Of a stretch of DNA of 64,000 nt, positions 11,452 to 24,294 are shown in pieces; positions within the stretch are counted from its first letter, which is position 1; every line of letters starts with the position of its first letter. The stretch lies in NCBI RefSeq assembly GCF_029962835.1, contig NC_080574.1, positions 38,631,501 through 38,695,500 on the forward strand, read 5' to 3'. Made by a program: the position numbers and the translations under genes. The stretch comes from Magnolia sinica. Lineage: Eukaryota; Streptophyta; Magnoliopsida; Magnoliales; Magnoliaceae. The notes beneath the pieces were generated by a model. That model saw nothing but the letters and a program-made list of their open reading frames with translations. It had not been told where the DNA came from and ran no database searches.

Positions 11452-13908
11452 ATTATCACCTTAAAATTGTTATTGTTGAGGTGGAAAAATGAAACATGAA
11501 TCACTTAAAGATAGGCTTAATGTAAGACCCGTATCCTAGTCCATACTGTTCCATCAAATCCCACGATCCTTCCCGTCGAATTTCGGTAACCTGCGATCAA
11601 AAATTGACGTTTGCGATCGACCCTAAGTCGTATGTTGTAGATTTGAGTCGGCTTAATTCAAGACTTGTACCATTGCGACCGCACCGCCGCCGCGGTTCCG
11701 ACGCCGCGTCTCTTGCACTGATCCAATACCCTGGCAGAAAGATGTGAGCCGGTGTTTATTTCGAAGAAAACGCCGCGCATTTGCAATCTCAAGAGAATCT
11801 CTATAACATGTCAAATCAATCCCATTAATCAATCACATCATGTCAAGTACACATCACCTTTCACCCCATCCCCAAGCAACCACCAAGTCAACTCTCTCTC
11901 ACCCTCTCTCTTACACACCCATACATGTCAAGTACAACATCACCTCACCCATCACTCACATCCATCACTCTCTCTCTTTACATCCCATCTCCCTCTCTCT
12001 CTCTCTCTCATTTCTCAACTCAATTCCAAGCAACCAAATGAGCTCACGTCCAAGCTCTTCCATGTGAGAGAAATGTGATTTTGGTGGCCCACTTTCCCAT
12101 CCCAAAATCCCTCATCCTAGCCATTCATTTCCCATCTTCCACCGTTGAAGTGAAGCTCAAGGAGATCGGCTTTCCAACGGACCGAGAAGATCGATCGGTG
12201 GGTGCCTTATAGGATAGTTTTTTTTTTGTGTTTTTATGATGGGACAAGTGAGGCCTACCGATTGATGGTATGGATCTCACTTTGGACCCTTGATGTGGCC
12301 GATGGACCACTTTGATCCTCATGATCATTCCATGATGGGGCCATTCTCCATGGACCCCATCATGATGTTTATTTTCTTGCATAGATAGGGTCATCTAGAC
12401 CTTTCATTTTGGTGGAGAAACGATCTCCACCGTTGATTTTCAATTTGATGGGCCCACGTGTAATGGGACCCACTTGATGTACGATTGGATGCTTGAAACG
12501 GAGGGCCCATAGTGCCGGGGTCCCTCCATCACACGTGTCCCACTCTCTTTTTCTCTCTCCCTCTCTTGTTATTTATGTATTTTGTGTATGATGGAATGGC
12601 CATATGGCCCACCCGAATGGACCCCACCATGAAGCATGGTTTGGACTCAATCCATTTGTGGGTGAGGCCCACCTTACATGTGTATGTGATCCACACCACC
12701 CCACCATATGGTGGCCCGCCTAAGTAGGGCCCACTTCAATGCATGTGTTATGTCAAAACCGTCCAGCGTCCAGGGACGCTGGACGTGAATTAAAACACAA
12801 ATAGTAGCTTGGATTTCCAAGCTTTTGGGTGGACCACTTGGGTAGGCCCCACCTTGATGTAAGTATTCAATCCACGCCGTCCATTCCTTTCTCGAGTTTA
12901 TTTTAGGCGTTGTTCCGAAAAATGAAGTTGATCCGAGCATCTGGTGGGCCATAGCATGAGAAACTATGGTGGTTACCGTTGAAAAACCAACTGCTGTTTT
13001 TATTCATCAAAACATATTCAATATTGGGCTTGCCCCATACACGAAAAACCACGACATTTCGTGTTTTCAGAAAAAAAAATATACATGCAGTAGACGTTGC
13101 TGCTGTCAGAGACGCAGGCAGCACTTGCTGCTGGCGGGCGGGCGGACGCAGCAGACCCATGGCTCCAGCCGTGGGCCCCAGCATGATGTACATTTGTCAT
13201 CCAACCCGTTCATTCGGTGGGCCACCTCCTGAGGCGGGCCCCCTCCGAATTTCAGCCACATCCAAGACTCAGGTGGCCCACATTATAGGAAACAGTGGGA
13301 TTGAATGTATACCATTAAAACCCTTTTTGGGTCCACGGAAGTTTTGGATCAAGCTGAAATTTGTTTTTACTCTTCATCTAGGTCTGAGTGACCTTATGGA
13401 CAGATTGGATGCCATATAAGCATTATGGTGGGCCCCACATGGGACCCACAGTGATGTATGTGTTCTAGGCACACCGTCCACTGCTGTGGATGGTGGATCC
13501 CACCCAGATGTATGTGTTTTACCAATGTCGTCCAGTGACTGGACGGCTAGTGAGCCCCACCATGATTTATGTGTTTATCCACACTGTCCACTGTCTGGAC
13601 AGTGGACCCCACCATGATTTATATGTTCTATCTGCACCGTCCACCCTGGACGGTGGGACCCACCCCTACAGCTGCCCTGTGTGTACGTGCGTGCGCGCAC
13701 GCGCGTGTGTGTATATTACATTGTATATATATTATATATATTATATTTTATAATATACCTGATGGTGGGCCTTCATGTGGACCCCCACATCCAATTATTT
13801 TGAAAGCCCATTTTAAGGCTTGAGACTAAAAATAAGATAGATCTGTAGTTCAAATGGACCCCACCTTGGCATATGTTTGGGGCCCATCTTGATTTACTTA
13901 TGGCAGTT

Positions 13909-14290
13909 CATTGAGGCTCACCTTGGTATATATCTAGGGCCCATATGATTAGGCCCATTTGGTATGCATAAGGCCCATGTGATTAGGCCATCTTGATGTA
14001 TTTGTGGCCCATATTTATGGCCCGTTGTTGAGGCCCACCTTGATGTGTACAAGGCCATTGTTGAGGACCACTTTGATGTACATAAGGCCCATGTTACAAG
14101 GCCCATTGTGATGTTTTCAAAGGCCCATGGGATATGGCCCATTGCAATGTACATAAGGCTCGTTGGTGGGAGCCCATTAATGCGGCCCATTTGATGAATG
14201 TAAGGCCCATGTCATACGACCCATTTGATGTATCTAAGGCCCATGGGTCGAGGCCCAACGGGATGTCCTTAGGGTCCATTGCAATGTGTG
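13909..14290. repeat. Irregular GGCCCA/TGATGTA repeat inside long LTR copy 1
   Basis: Many spaced repeats of AGGCCCA followed by TTGATGTA(T/C) at about 25-35-bp intervals. The same array occurs in the second LTR copy at about 37610-37890. ORFs across it (WALCTS/MGP-like) are by-products of the repeat. Confidence 0.75.
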
Positions 14291-17200
14291 ATTCCCCCTT
14301 GGTTTATGAAATGATGTTTTATGGCGGGCCATGCCTAGAGAACAATGTTGGTTTGACGTCCACATTATAAGAATAATGTTGGTTAAACGTCCGCATTATG
14401 ACTCTCCTTAGGGCCCATTGATAGGCCCATACTTGTTGATAATTCATCACTTTGTAACATGCTTAGTATATCTCCATGATTCATGCCCATACGCATCATA
14501 TGTATGCTTGATATGAGGAATGTTTGATCATAACATAAGCCGTTGGGCTGAGACATTTACGGGACTCCTTATGAGACGGAGTGCCCCACATGATCTCGTG
14601 ATACGCGCAGGATTGCTGCATGATTGTACGGTGTGACTCATGCATCTCGCATATGTGTGACTTGATCACTGCACGCCCTAGCGACATTAGGGCCGTGGCT
14701 CCACAGACACATCGTGGATGGCCGTATCGGATACCGAAAATGCTTGGTTCTAGCACTGTGGGCACTTAGGATGTCCTTGGGTGAAAGTCCCAGAACCTTT
14801 TTGGTACCAGGAGATACTCCAATGTCTATACCGAGTGGATACACGAGCGCCTGAGTGCCGAATACCAGTAGGCCACATCTCCCACTGTGTCGTGGTCGGT
14901 TGGAAGGGGGTGTGGCCTTATCCGCCAGAGTGAGGGGGTTATAAGCTAGGTTGAGTTTGACCAGCTCGTAAATGAGTCCGCTATCGACAAGCCGGGTAGG
15001 TATTGGCAGACTACTGGTCAGGCGGATAGTGAGGTCTATTCCACTTGCTCGACTATGCAGCTAGGGAGGAGGCAGTCTGTGTGGAGTGTATTAGACCCCG
15101 GTGATATCCAGAGAGGAACTGTACTGATATGTGTACTTGATGAGTACTGGCACGCTTGCTTTGCATCTCGCATATGACATTTGGCTACATAGGCCTCGCA
15201 TCGCATGGCCTTGGTATGGCTGATAGCATTCATGCCTTGTGTTGAGGGTCAAATATTGCATATTAGACCCCAGTTATTACTTGGATCTACAAACATAATA
15301 CCGTTTAATGGCTGATTTAATCGTGTTTGTAATGCAGGGTGTGTTTAAAAGCCTGGACTGAAAAAGGGTGGTAATGCATGGATTTGAAGCTCCAGAAGCA
15401 CCAAGGCAAGGAACGGACTCTAGGAGACCAAGAGCGACGGAATTATACACCAAGAGTCCGCGAAAATCGAGAAATTGAAGCTCAAGCGGCCTGAAAGTTA
15501 AGCAGAATGCAAGATCACAGCGTTCTCACCATCCGTTCAGCTCGAAACTTTATATATGGACTAAAGACCTTAAATAAGCTGTACAAATCAAAAATCAGCC
15601 ATTGGATCGCTGTGGAAGTGGCCCGACGGATAGATCAGCCCCTTAAAACCTTAAGTGGGGCCCACTTAATCTCTGGATGTGCTCCAATTTTGTTCTCAAC
15701 CCCTTAAACTATATGGAAAACAGGATGGACGGAGTGGATTCAGTGAAACATTACAGTGGACCTCACATGTACACTGTGTGTGCACAACGCGCACGTACAC
15801 TGGTCGCGCACCACAAGAATTCAAATCGGTCAGCGTTGCGCTGACCGATGAATTCCGCAAAAAAAAGAGACGCAACAGTGTCTTCGAAGTATTTTTCGGG
15901 CTTTGATTGTGGGTCCCACCCATCGGGTATTCTGATAATCTGGACCGTCCAATCGATCAATAGGTGGGGCGTAACCCTCACCTAGATGTCCTTTTCGTCC
16001 CATCATGCACACACGTGTAAAAAAAAGACCAAACGGAAGATGGACGGTGGACTGAACCAGCTTGTGGGCCACACTGAAATCTAACCAAAACCATCCCTTC
16101 CTGAACAGTTTTTCGTCCTGAATCCAATGGACGGATTGGATTTCCTAGAAAAACAGTGAAGTGGGCTCCGCCATTGTCACAACGTCAAATGACGCTACTC
16201 TGTTTTTGCGTCTGGAAAACCCGGGTTTTCCGTGCGGTTCTGGCCCACCATAGTTGATCAGAGGCATGATCTAAACCATCCATCGTGTATCCCGTCCAGA
16301 GATTTCCCAAGGGACGTCATCTATTTGGAAAGAATGCGATGGAAGTGGAAGTTTTCTCTTCCGTTTTCTTGGCTGCAAAACGCCCCTACGCACCAGCCTT
16401 GCGTAAATAAATCTTCCGCACCTACTCCTTCTCGGACTGAACCTCTCCACGCCCCTACGCACTAGCCTATAAGGGGGAGAGGGACGTCAGGGAGAGAGGG
16501 GAGGTCGGCTGGAACATGTACAACGGAAGGAAGGAAGGTGAGGGCTGGACGTCAGGGATCAGTGGCTGAAACGTGAAGTTTTGGAGGGACGTGAGGTTGG
16601 TTGCTGCTGCACGTCAGGGAGAGAGAAAGAGGGGGAGGTTTTGGGAGAGAAGCTGGAACGTGGAGGTTGAAAAGACAATAAGTTCTTTCTTTTCTCTTCT
16701 TCTTTTTTTTCTTTTTCTTTTTCTTTCTATTTGTTTTGGGTTTAGGCCAATCATGTGTGGCTAAACCTCTTAGCTAGGGCTAAGAGGTGAAGCCTGTAGC
16801 GAGATGGGAGATACTGTTTCATGCGTTTAAGTTAAAATTTCTGAACTGAACTTGGTTTTAAGTTGATTATTAAATATTCTTTTCAGTCTTTAATGGTCTG
16901 TTGTGACTGAAATTACAATGGGTTTGCAATGGCTTTGAATATTTCTTTTTTCTCTTTTTTTATGAAGTCAGGAAGCCCTGTTGTTTATCATTGTTCCATG
17001 GGCATGGTAGGATGACAGTACCCTTCCTGATCTTCATACATTGTTGGTTGGTTGGTAATTAGTTTAATTCTGTTGTTTACTTTGTCTCCTGGGCATGGTT
17101 TGGTGATGGAATCCATTCTAATTCATATACCTTTCATCTCTTGAAAACCAGATCAAGTAAGTTCAGTTTGAATTCCATAATCCTTGATGCAGGCATACGA

Positions 17201-17446
17201 TCTCCCTGATCTTTACAAGTGGATCCTCTGAAACCCTAGTTTCCTTCGTCTGAATTCCTTAAAGCTTTAGATAATTGTTCCACAATTATTTCTTAAATTC
17301 TACTTGGTTTAGATCACATCTTAGTCTATTTCTAGTTCTACTTGGTTTCAGATAACGTACAGGTATCAGTCCCTGTGGATTCGACCTCGGTCTTACCGAG
17401 TTTATTACTACATCACAACCCTGCACTTGGGGTGTGAACAAGTTTT

Positions 17447-17464
17447 TGGCGCCGTTGCCGGGGA
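17447..17464 (+). other. tRNA-Asp primer binding site
   Basis: TGGCGCCGTTGCCGGGGA, six bases after the LTR end. All 18 bases match the expected complement of plant tRNA-Asp. This fixes the element's orientation as plus. Confidence 0.85.
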
Positions 17465-18273
17465 CTGACGGTTACGTTTTCTGGGATTAATTAGTTTTAG
17501 AATTAGGTTAAGATTAGGATTTTACTAACTTTAGGTTAAAGTTCTTTGTTTATTTTATTTTTAGAAACTAACATGTTTTCCTGTCTTGTAGGATCCTGAC
17601 ATAAACTTTTAAATTGGTAATCCCTTTCTAATTCCTCTACTTTTTCTATTTTTAGAAAATAGTTTATTTTTAAAAACTTCCCTCTTTTGTTTTTAGAAAC
17701 AAGGTTAGTTCTTTCCTTTCTTTTAGAGATTCTTTCTAATTTTTAGAGACTAACTCATCTTTCCTTTATTTTTAGAAATTTTCTAATTCTGGAACTTTCC
17801 TTCTTAGAAATTAACTTTCTAATTCTAACTCTTTTAGAATCTAACTTTGTTTCCTAATTTATTTTTAAAAAATCTTGCTAGTCCCGAGCAAGGTATGCAA
17901 AAAATAAGTTGAGAATTACAGGACAATTTCTACAAACTCAAGAGATTTATGAAAACAATTCAGATACTCGAATTCTAAGATTCATGAATGTTGGCATTAC
18001 TTTCTCCTGAAATCAAGCTCATGGTAAACTTCATAATCAAGCTTAAACATTAATCCATTAATTAGAACGATTCTAAATATTGAATTCCATGGGTGTATCG
18101 TATAATATCGGCTTAACATTATTAAAATTTACTTCTCTAATTCAGGATATCATTGGTAACCACAAGAGAATTCATGATAACCAACACCTAAACCAAAGCT
18201 TGATTCATTCTTCCAGCTTTTAATGATTTTCACACTATGTCCACTTTTTAAAAGTACAGCCAAGGAGGAGAAT

Positions 18274-18390
18274 CGAATCTACACCTATAGGGAGCAAACC
18301 TATGGTAAAGACCGGTCACCAAAAAGTTCATGGATGTCAACCTTGGGGAACCGAATCTACACCTATAGGGAGCAAACCTATGGTGAAAAC
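18274..18390 (+). repeat. Direct repeat of 33 bp within gypsy internal region
   Basis: CGAATCTACACCTATAGGGA-GCAAACCTATGGT appears at 18274 and again 78 bp later at 18352, exactly conserved. It makes a short similar peptide twice in one frame, but no known domain. Confidence 0.8.
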
Positions 18391-19854
18391 CATTCACCCA
18401 ATCTTTTCAATTTCTCAGGTTGGTTCCTTTCATGCTTAGTGATCACCAAATTAATCCTCAATATCGAATGAAACCTTAATGTGTAAGTGAGATGTGACAT
18501 GTGAAATTATGATTCAATCAATGTTTAAAACTTCTAATCATGGATTAATAATTTAAACTTAGCTGTGAAATTTAATAGATAACTGAATCCAAGAGTCATA
18601 AAGTACTAACATCCCGCATCTTGAAATTCTAAGTGCCCTAGATGGCCGTCAAAATCACTTCGAATTCATCAGAAAGCCTGAAAAATTAAAAATTTTCACA
18701 ACTTTGCTCAAGACCAAGAAACACTGATTAGGAAACCTAATCTCCTTGCATCACATAGCTTTGATATAGCTGATAGCATTCATGGACTTACCGCATATTT
18801 CCGCATTGCTCTGATATTATACACTTGGCACTCGCCTTACACACACTTTCACCACCCTCTAAGCTTTTTATAAGCTTATGCATGATAGATGCGTGCAGGT
18901 GGCGTTAGGTTGAAGCAACGTTGAGCTTGGAGCATGCAGCCGAGCTTCTGGAGTTTTTGTTACTTTCATTATATTGTATTTCCCTTTCATACGAATTGTA
19001 CTTAAAGTTTTTGATATATTGGATATGTAGTATTGTTGTTTAGTGACTTGGTTATGCTTGTGATTATGCCCCATTACAAAAAAAAATTCATACTGAAAAT
19101 CCTCCTTGTAGGATCCCAGGATCGGAATCTGGCGTATGGGCGCTGGGAGCCGAGAATGGGGTACTACGGAGGCTGTCGGCGCCGGATTCGGTGATCGGAA
19201 ATTTTGTGAGCCCGGTTTCCGAGTTTGGGGTATGACACGTAAGGTAGGTTATGATGTCGCTATTTTTAAGGCGATATTCGCACCCTACTAGTGATTAAAC
19301 CTATTTGCAAGAGGGTTACAGCAAATCCGCCTCCAGGATACAATAAGCCTCTTCTCCAAGACCAGAGAAATGTGGGTTTCGGCCTGTAAAACTGAAAAAC
19401 CGCACTCCGAATACACTTTGACAGTGTACAACCCTAACTTCTGTGCTGTTACAATTTACCTCCTGAAAACTGTTTATAATTTATTGCCTGAAAAACTATT
19501 TGCAGTTTAGCGCCTAAAACTGTATTTTTTCAAAGAACATCCAAAAACGAAAATGGAGAAGAAGAAGAAGATGGAGAAGAGATTGTTGGAAAATGTAAAT
19601 TCGGATTGACCCAAAGATGGGTTTATATAGAATCACAAGAGATGCTTAAGGCCATTTTCATGAAAAGACAGCTTCTTCCATGGTGTCTTTTCATCAATGG
19701 TGGTGTCTTTCTAACAATGGCATCCCTGCATTTCAAATTCAAAAGATGCTCCCTTTACCAAGAGGCATCACCATTCACACCAACAAGCACCAAAGCCACA
19801 ACCCTTCTTTTCCAATTTTCTTTTCTTCTTATTTTAAAAAAACCCAACAATCAT

Positions 19855-20837
19855 TGTGTTGGTTGAGGAAAAATTTGTAAGTTTTTTTTTTTCTTTTTTT
19901 TAATTTTATAGTACTAGAGTGAGCAATCTTCTTATGAAACTTAATTTGAGAAATTTTGAATCCCCAAATTCTTACTAGGCTATCCATTTTTGTATCCTTA
20001 CTAGACTATCCATTTCTATCTATCACACTGATACGCAGTCAATCCCAACCAATCACATCCTCAATTACCCCACCCAAAACTCCATTTGCATTTAACTAAA
20101 AAAACGACCCCACTCCAAATCCTGCCATCCTCACTCAACACTCAATCAAAATCCCACCCATCTCGACCTATCTGACTCAATCAACATTTATATGACTCAG
20201 TCAGCACCTCCTACATTCAGCCAATTAAACCGGCATCTTCCTGACTCAATCGATGCCTCCTCGCCTTGAACAACATACCTCCAATTCGGTTAACCCCCAA
20301 CCTTAGTAAAATAGTCGCTTCTACACCAACTTCCAATTCTTCATTATTCTTTTTTTGACTTTATCCTAATATCAATATCGACTCCAAACCCATAATAATA
20401 CATAGAAGAAAAAACAAGATGTCATTCATAATATATGGGGGAAAATCACATCATGTTACCGCCGAATTTGGAAACCTTTACCCTCTAAATCGACAGTAAA
20501 TCAAGATTTGTTTCATTATGATCATTAACCCCAATATCAATGCCACATCATGTTACTGTCACTTGAAAACTTCTCACCCTTAACTCAAATTACATGGAGG
20601 CAAACAATGTGACATTAGTAATGGTACTAGGCTACCCATTTCCCGTGTTGGTCATTCTTCTTTTCTATTAATAATTCACTTTTAAATGTCTAACATCCTA
20701 CATGCTCCCTCCATGCATGCACATGAATCTTATTTACGTGCATCAACTTACAAAAGTGACGCGTGCCACGTCAATTTTACAGTGCTTCATCCTTGATCAT
20801 GGCTGATAGAGGTAGCGTGATGTTGTATAGCTATAGT
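19855..20837. other. Non-coding DNA between copia A and copia D
   Basis: The first roughly 30 bp continue the older copia C-type LTR. The rest is AT-rich sequence with no recognisable domain or RNA gene. Confidence 0.4.
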
Positions 20838-21274
20838 TGTAAACTGAATAACAAAATAAACGGATTGTCTATGGATCGATAATGGAGATTCCTACCTGTA
20901 ATCTTAAACGCGGACCTTATTGGGAAGACATTCCTAATGACGGGATGATCTTCCGCACCTTACACCCTTCTGAAAACTTCTTAATGGGGTTAGGGTTTTC
21001 TGTTTTTGTGGATGAGGGGACCAAGACATGTATTTATAGAGTAGAGGGCCAGAAAAGCTTACCCACACACTTCTCTCCTCAGTAGTCTCCACACCGTAGG
21101 TTTCCATATCCGACATAATAACCGTATATAGGGACTATGGTTCAATAGTCCCACCCAAAACTTATATGTAATGATCACAACTGTAGTGGGGTCTACTAAA
21201 TTGTTCAATCTCAATAATCCAATGGTCATATCAAAATCGATGATCAGGTGTGGCCCACCTAAAAGAAGTCTTAC
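20838..21274 (-). repeat. Putative 3' LTR of copia D
   Basis: Reads TGTAAACTG to CTTACA on the plus strand and matches 25871-26120 plus about 28457-28653. The small ORFs inside follow the repeat and are not genes. Confidence 0.65.
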
Positions 21275-21790
21275 ATTCTCCTACTTGGGTTACACTAAAC
21301 TTTAAAAGAACACAAAACATTTTACTTTATTTTTTAAAAAATATTTTGTAATTTTTTTTTTTGTTTTGAAAGTTCTTAATGGGCACTCTATTAATTTTCA
21401 AAACATTACCATTAGCTAATTATGAGTAACGCTTGTTAGATTCGGTCCATGAAGACCATTGATATTGAATTGTAGTAGTCAATATATAACATTTAATATT
21501 TTCAAAGTGCAACGAATCACGGTTATGAATACCAATAATGTTAATGGCATGGATCAAGGTGTGGTATGAAGATTACATGTCCAATGTAATCATATGTGTC
21601 TATTTCCAAGTGGCCCTACTGTACGTGTCTCCAAAACACACACCAAAGTCCTGCTTCTTTAAAATTGAATGTGCACACCGAATGAGAAGAATAATATAAA
21701 CTGAATAACAGAATCATTAAAATAAATGAGATCTTCAATGTATGTACTTGAATTGGATAAAACTAAAACTCTTGCTAATCCAGTACTTAT

Positions 21791-22367
21791 TAGGGCTATA
21801 CATGAACTGAGTTAGCTCGGTTAGCTCGCTCGACTTGACTTGAAAAAGCTCAATTCAACTTGGTTCGAAACTGAGTTCGAGCTTGCCCGAACTCGACTCG
21901 ACTCAGATCGAACCTGACTCGAATCAAGCTCAGATCGAACCTGTTCGGTGACTCAGTTACTTTGATATTGATGCTGCTCAACAAGTGTTTGATAAAATGA
22001 CTCAACGAAGTGCTAGTTGGTGGCAAGGAAGGTATGTTTCATCAAATAAATACCATTTTTTTTCTTGATTTTGATGTTGTCTATAAGGTGTTTGATGAAA
22101 TACCTGTAAAATTGTTGCTGCTGTTTTACATACAGTGAGAATTTGAAGGTGCGATCCATATGTTTGTGAAAGTGCTGCATATGCGAACTTGGCTCGATCT
22201 TGGTTCGAACTCGGTTTGAATTGGCCCGAGCTGTTGACCGAATCGAGCCGAGCTGGCCAGCCAGGCTCAAGGACTGAGCCGAGCCGAGTTCGAGTGGAGG
22301 TCAGCTAGTGGCTGAGCCAAGTCGAGTTGTGCCCTTCTCGACTCGAATTGACTCGTGTACACCTCTA
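21791..22367. mobile_element. hAT-type MITE, copy 1
   Basis: Ends TAGGGCTATACATGAAC and GTGTACACCTCTA are imperfect inverted repeats. A perfect 8-bp duplication GTACTTAT flanks it (21783-21790 and 22368-22375), the hAT signature. The interior is rich in GAGCTCGA/CGAGTCGA motifs and contains a TTTGATAAAATGACTC block shared with the related element at 60142-60752. Non-autonomous; no transposase. Confidence 0.9.
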
Positions 22368-22479
22368 GTACTTATTTGGGTTAACAATTCCCATACAAGA
22401 CATCTTATAAGTAGGGTGACATAACCATGCACCTTTAGCAAATAGATCCACCATCATCTACTTCACACGGATGAGCTTA

Positions 22480-23950
22480 AAGACACTAAACAATTATATA
22501 CTGAATAAAACTCGCAGCCATATTACCTAAAGAAAAGCTACATATTTTGCTTTCATCGTAGATGAAGACATACTTCATCATGCTTTTCATGGTACAATTC
22601 CATTATGAAAACATAACTTAAGATGGGCTTCTTACTGAAGGCAGCTAACAAAAATTGCATCTATATATCCAAGCAGCTCCAAACAGTACTTTTATATGTG
22701 AGTATGAAGTCATTAGTCTTTTACAGGTAGCGCAACACTTTCTTAACAGCTATCCAGTAGTTTATGTTTGGATTATTAAGGTACATGCCCAACATTCCAA
22801 CCGCAAAAGCAATATCTAAACATGTACAGAACTGATCATACATAATGCTCCCTATTACTGAAGCATATAGAATACCTTTCATCATATCCTTTTCTATGTC
22901 ATTCTTAAGACATTTAAATTGACCAAACTTATCACCTTTTACAATAAGTGCTTAGCCAGGAGTACAACCTTTCATGTCAAACCTTTTGAGAATCCTATCA
23001 ATATAGACCCCTTGTGATAAGCCATGTAGTCCATGTGTTTTGTCCTGGCAAATCTGAATGCCAATACAAATGAGGCATCACCAAGATCTTTCACTACTGG
23101 CTAACAAAATGTCGCCAACATATAAACCTACTCCCACTGACTTTCACATATATATGCTTATTTGCAGTATTTTTAATGAAACCATATAATAAAACAACTT
23201 CATGAAACTTTATGCACCACTGTCTGAATGCCTATTTCATCCCATAAATAGACTTCATAAGCATGCAGACCAGTTGTTCTGGGCCTTTGATTTTAAGACC
23301 TTCTGACTTCAACATATATATGTTCTCCCTTAGTACTCCACTGAGAAATGCAGTTTTAACGTCCATTTAATGTAACTCTAAATACGTATGAGCCACAAAA
23401 GTCATAATGATCCTAAATGAGTCTTTCTTGAATACGGGTGAGAAAGTCTTCTTAAAATCAACTCCTTCATACTAATTGAAATCCTTAACAACTAGTTTGG
23501 TATTATACATTTTGATATTACCGTAGAGTCCCATTTAGTTTTAAATATTCACTTATAATCAATCGCCGTAATCTCTTGAGGCAATTCAATAAGGTTCCGG
23601 ACTTTGTTGTCTTTCATGGGTTTCAATTTATCCTTTATGACATGGAACCATGAGAATAATATTCAAACAGTTTGTTAGACTTGTGAAAAGGACATGATCC
23701 TTTTTCATCCCAATGTCAAACTCATGCACATGCATATAAACAATGTAATAATCTAGAATAGCAGACATTCTCTCTATGTGATCTTCTTAAGGATTCATTA
23801 TTCCGAATTGGGTTTTCCATTTTCTCATTAGTGGGTCGTATTTGAGGCTCCACATAGCCATCCATATGGATCTCAATTTCCACTACTAGTTGGATGGCCA
23901 TGCTACTCAGAATAATTGTGGTCCTAACCAGTTCCAATATTTACTTTTAG
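22480..23950 (-). pseudogene. Copia D reverse transcriptase remnant
   Basis: On the complement, MDVKTAFLSG is followed by a diverged YML-SEG block and KSIYGMK near 23230-23370. A broken YVGD-like stretch and an IAFAVGMLGMYL--PN block follow near 22780-22830. These are copia RT motifs in correct order, interrupted by many stops and shifts. ORF-level annotation is not meaningful. Confidence 0.8.
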
Positions 23951-24202
23951 ACTCAAGGATCGCCACATGGTCCTGCCCACAACGGACCAATCCTTAAGAG
24001 GTCTGATTCGATCTAAAATCCAGCTGATGTCGACCGCTCATAGGTAAAGCACCTTTCACAAAATGATAGTTGAATTTTCATTTAATGGTCAATTATTGAA
24101 TATCAATCGTTAAGCATGGGTAATGACCCTAACTCGGGTTGGATCAGAAAATCACAAATACTGAATTACTGGGCCCATTTACCAATTAAAACCCACTAAT
24201 CA

Positions 24203-24294
<92 letters not shown>

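Larger units (their letters stand above)
15240..18743 (+). mobile_element. Athila-like gypsy fragment: one LTR plus 1.3 kb internal
   Basis: An LTR at 15240-17440 (TGTTGAGGGTC to GGTGTGAACA) is followed at 17447 by TGGCGCCGTTGCCGGGGA, the complement of the 3' end of plant tRNA-Asp and the usual primer site of Athila-type Ty3/gypsy elements. About 1.3 kb of internal sequence follows without coding domains and without a second LTR. CCTTG flanks the whole (15235-15239 and 18744-18748), which suggests that the unit inserted, or was trimmed, as seen. The LTR aligns with the solo LTR at 32611-34753. Confidence 0.75.
11521..19237. mobile_element. Long gypsy-type LTR, probably solo, copy 1
   Basis: Starts TGTAAGACCCGTATCC and ends GGTATGACA. 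The flanks are CTTAA (11516-11520) and CGTAA (19238-19242), a 5-bp duplication with one mismatch. It has no coding domain. Apart from the nested insertion at 15240-18743 it parallels 35200-39749 along its whole length, so both are copies of one long LTR of about 4.2-4.5 kb. The size and TGTAAGACCC/TGACA-type ends fit chromovirus (Tekay/Del-like) LTRs; that family name is inference. Inserted in the 5' LTR of copia A. Confidence 0.75.
6342..19849 (-). mobile_element. Ty1/copia element A, full length but nested-into
   Basis: A complete copia-type LTR retrotransposon on the minus strand, bounded by the 5-bp target duplication ATCAT (6337-6341 and 19850-19854). The 3' LTR is 6342-7000. The 5' LTR is in two pieces (11468-11520 and 19243-19849) because a long gypsy-type LTR is inserted in it. 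A polypurine tract precedes the 3' LTR (7001-7012 on the complement, AGTGGGGGAT). Removing the insertion leaves about 5.8 kb, normal for copia. Gag, protease, integrase, RT and RNase H segments are present in copia order but frames are broken, so it is non-autonomous today. No clean tRNA primer site was recognised after the 5' LTR. Confidence 0.9.

Noticed and set aside
11752..12078. His/Ser/Pro-rich ORFs here and at 35423-35818
   Set aside because: Both sit at the same place in two copies of a non-coding long LTR and derive from a CT-rich stretch. The copies do not keep a common frame.
13490..14370. ORFs across the GGCCCA repeats of the long LTR
   Set aside because: Low-complexity repeat translation, not conserved in frame in the second LTR copy at 37.2-38.4 kb.
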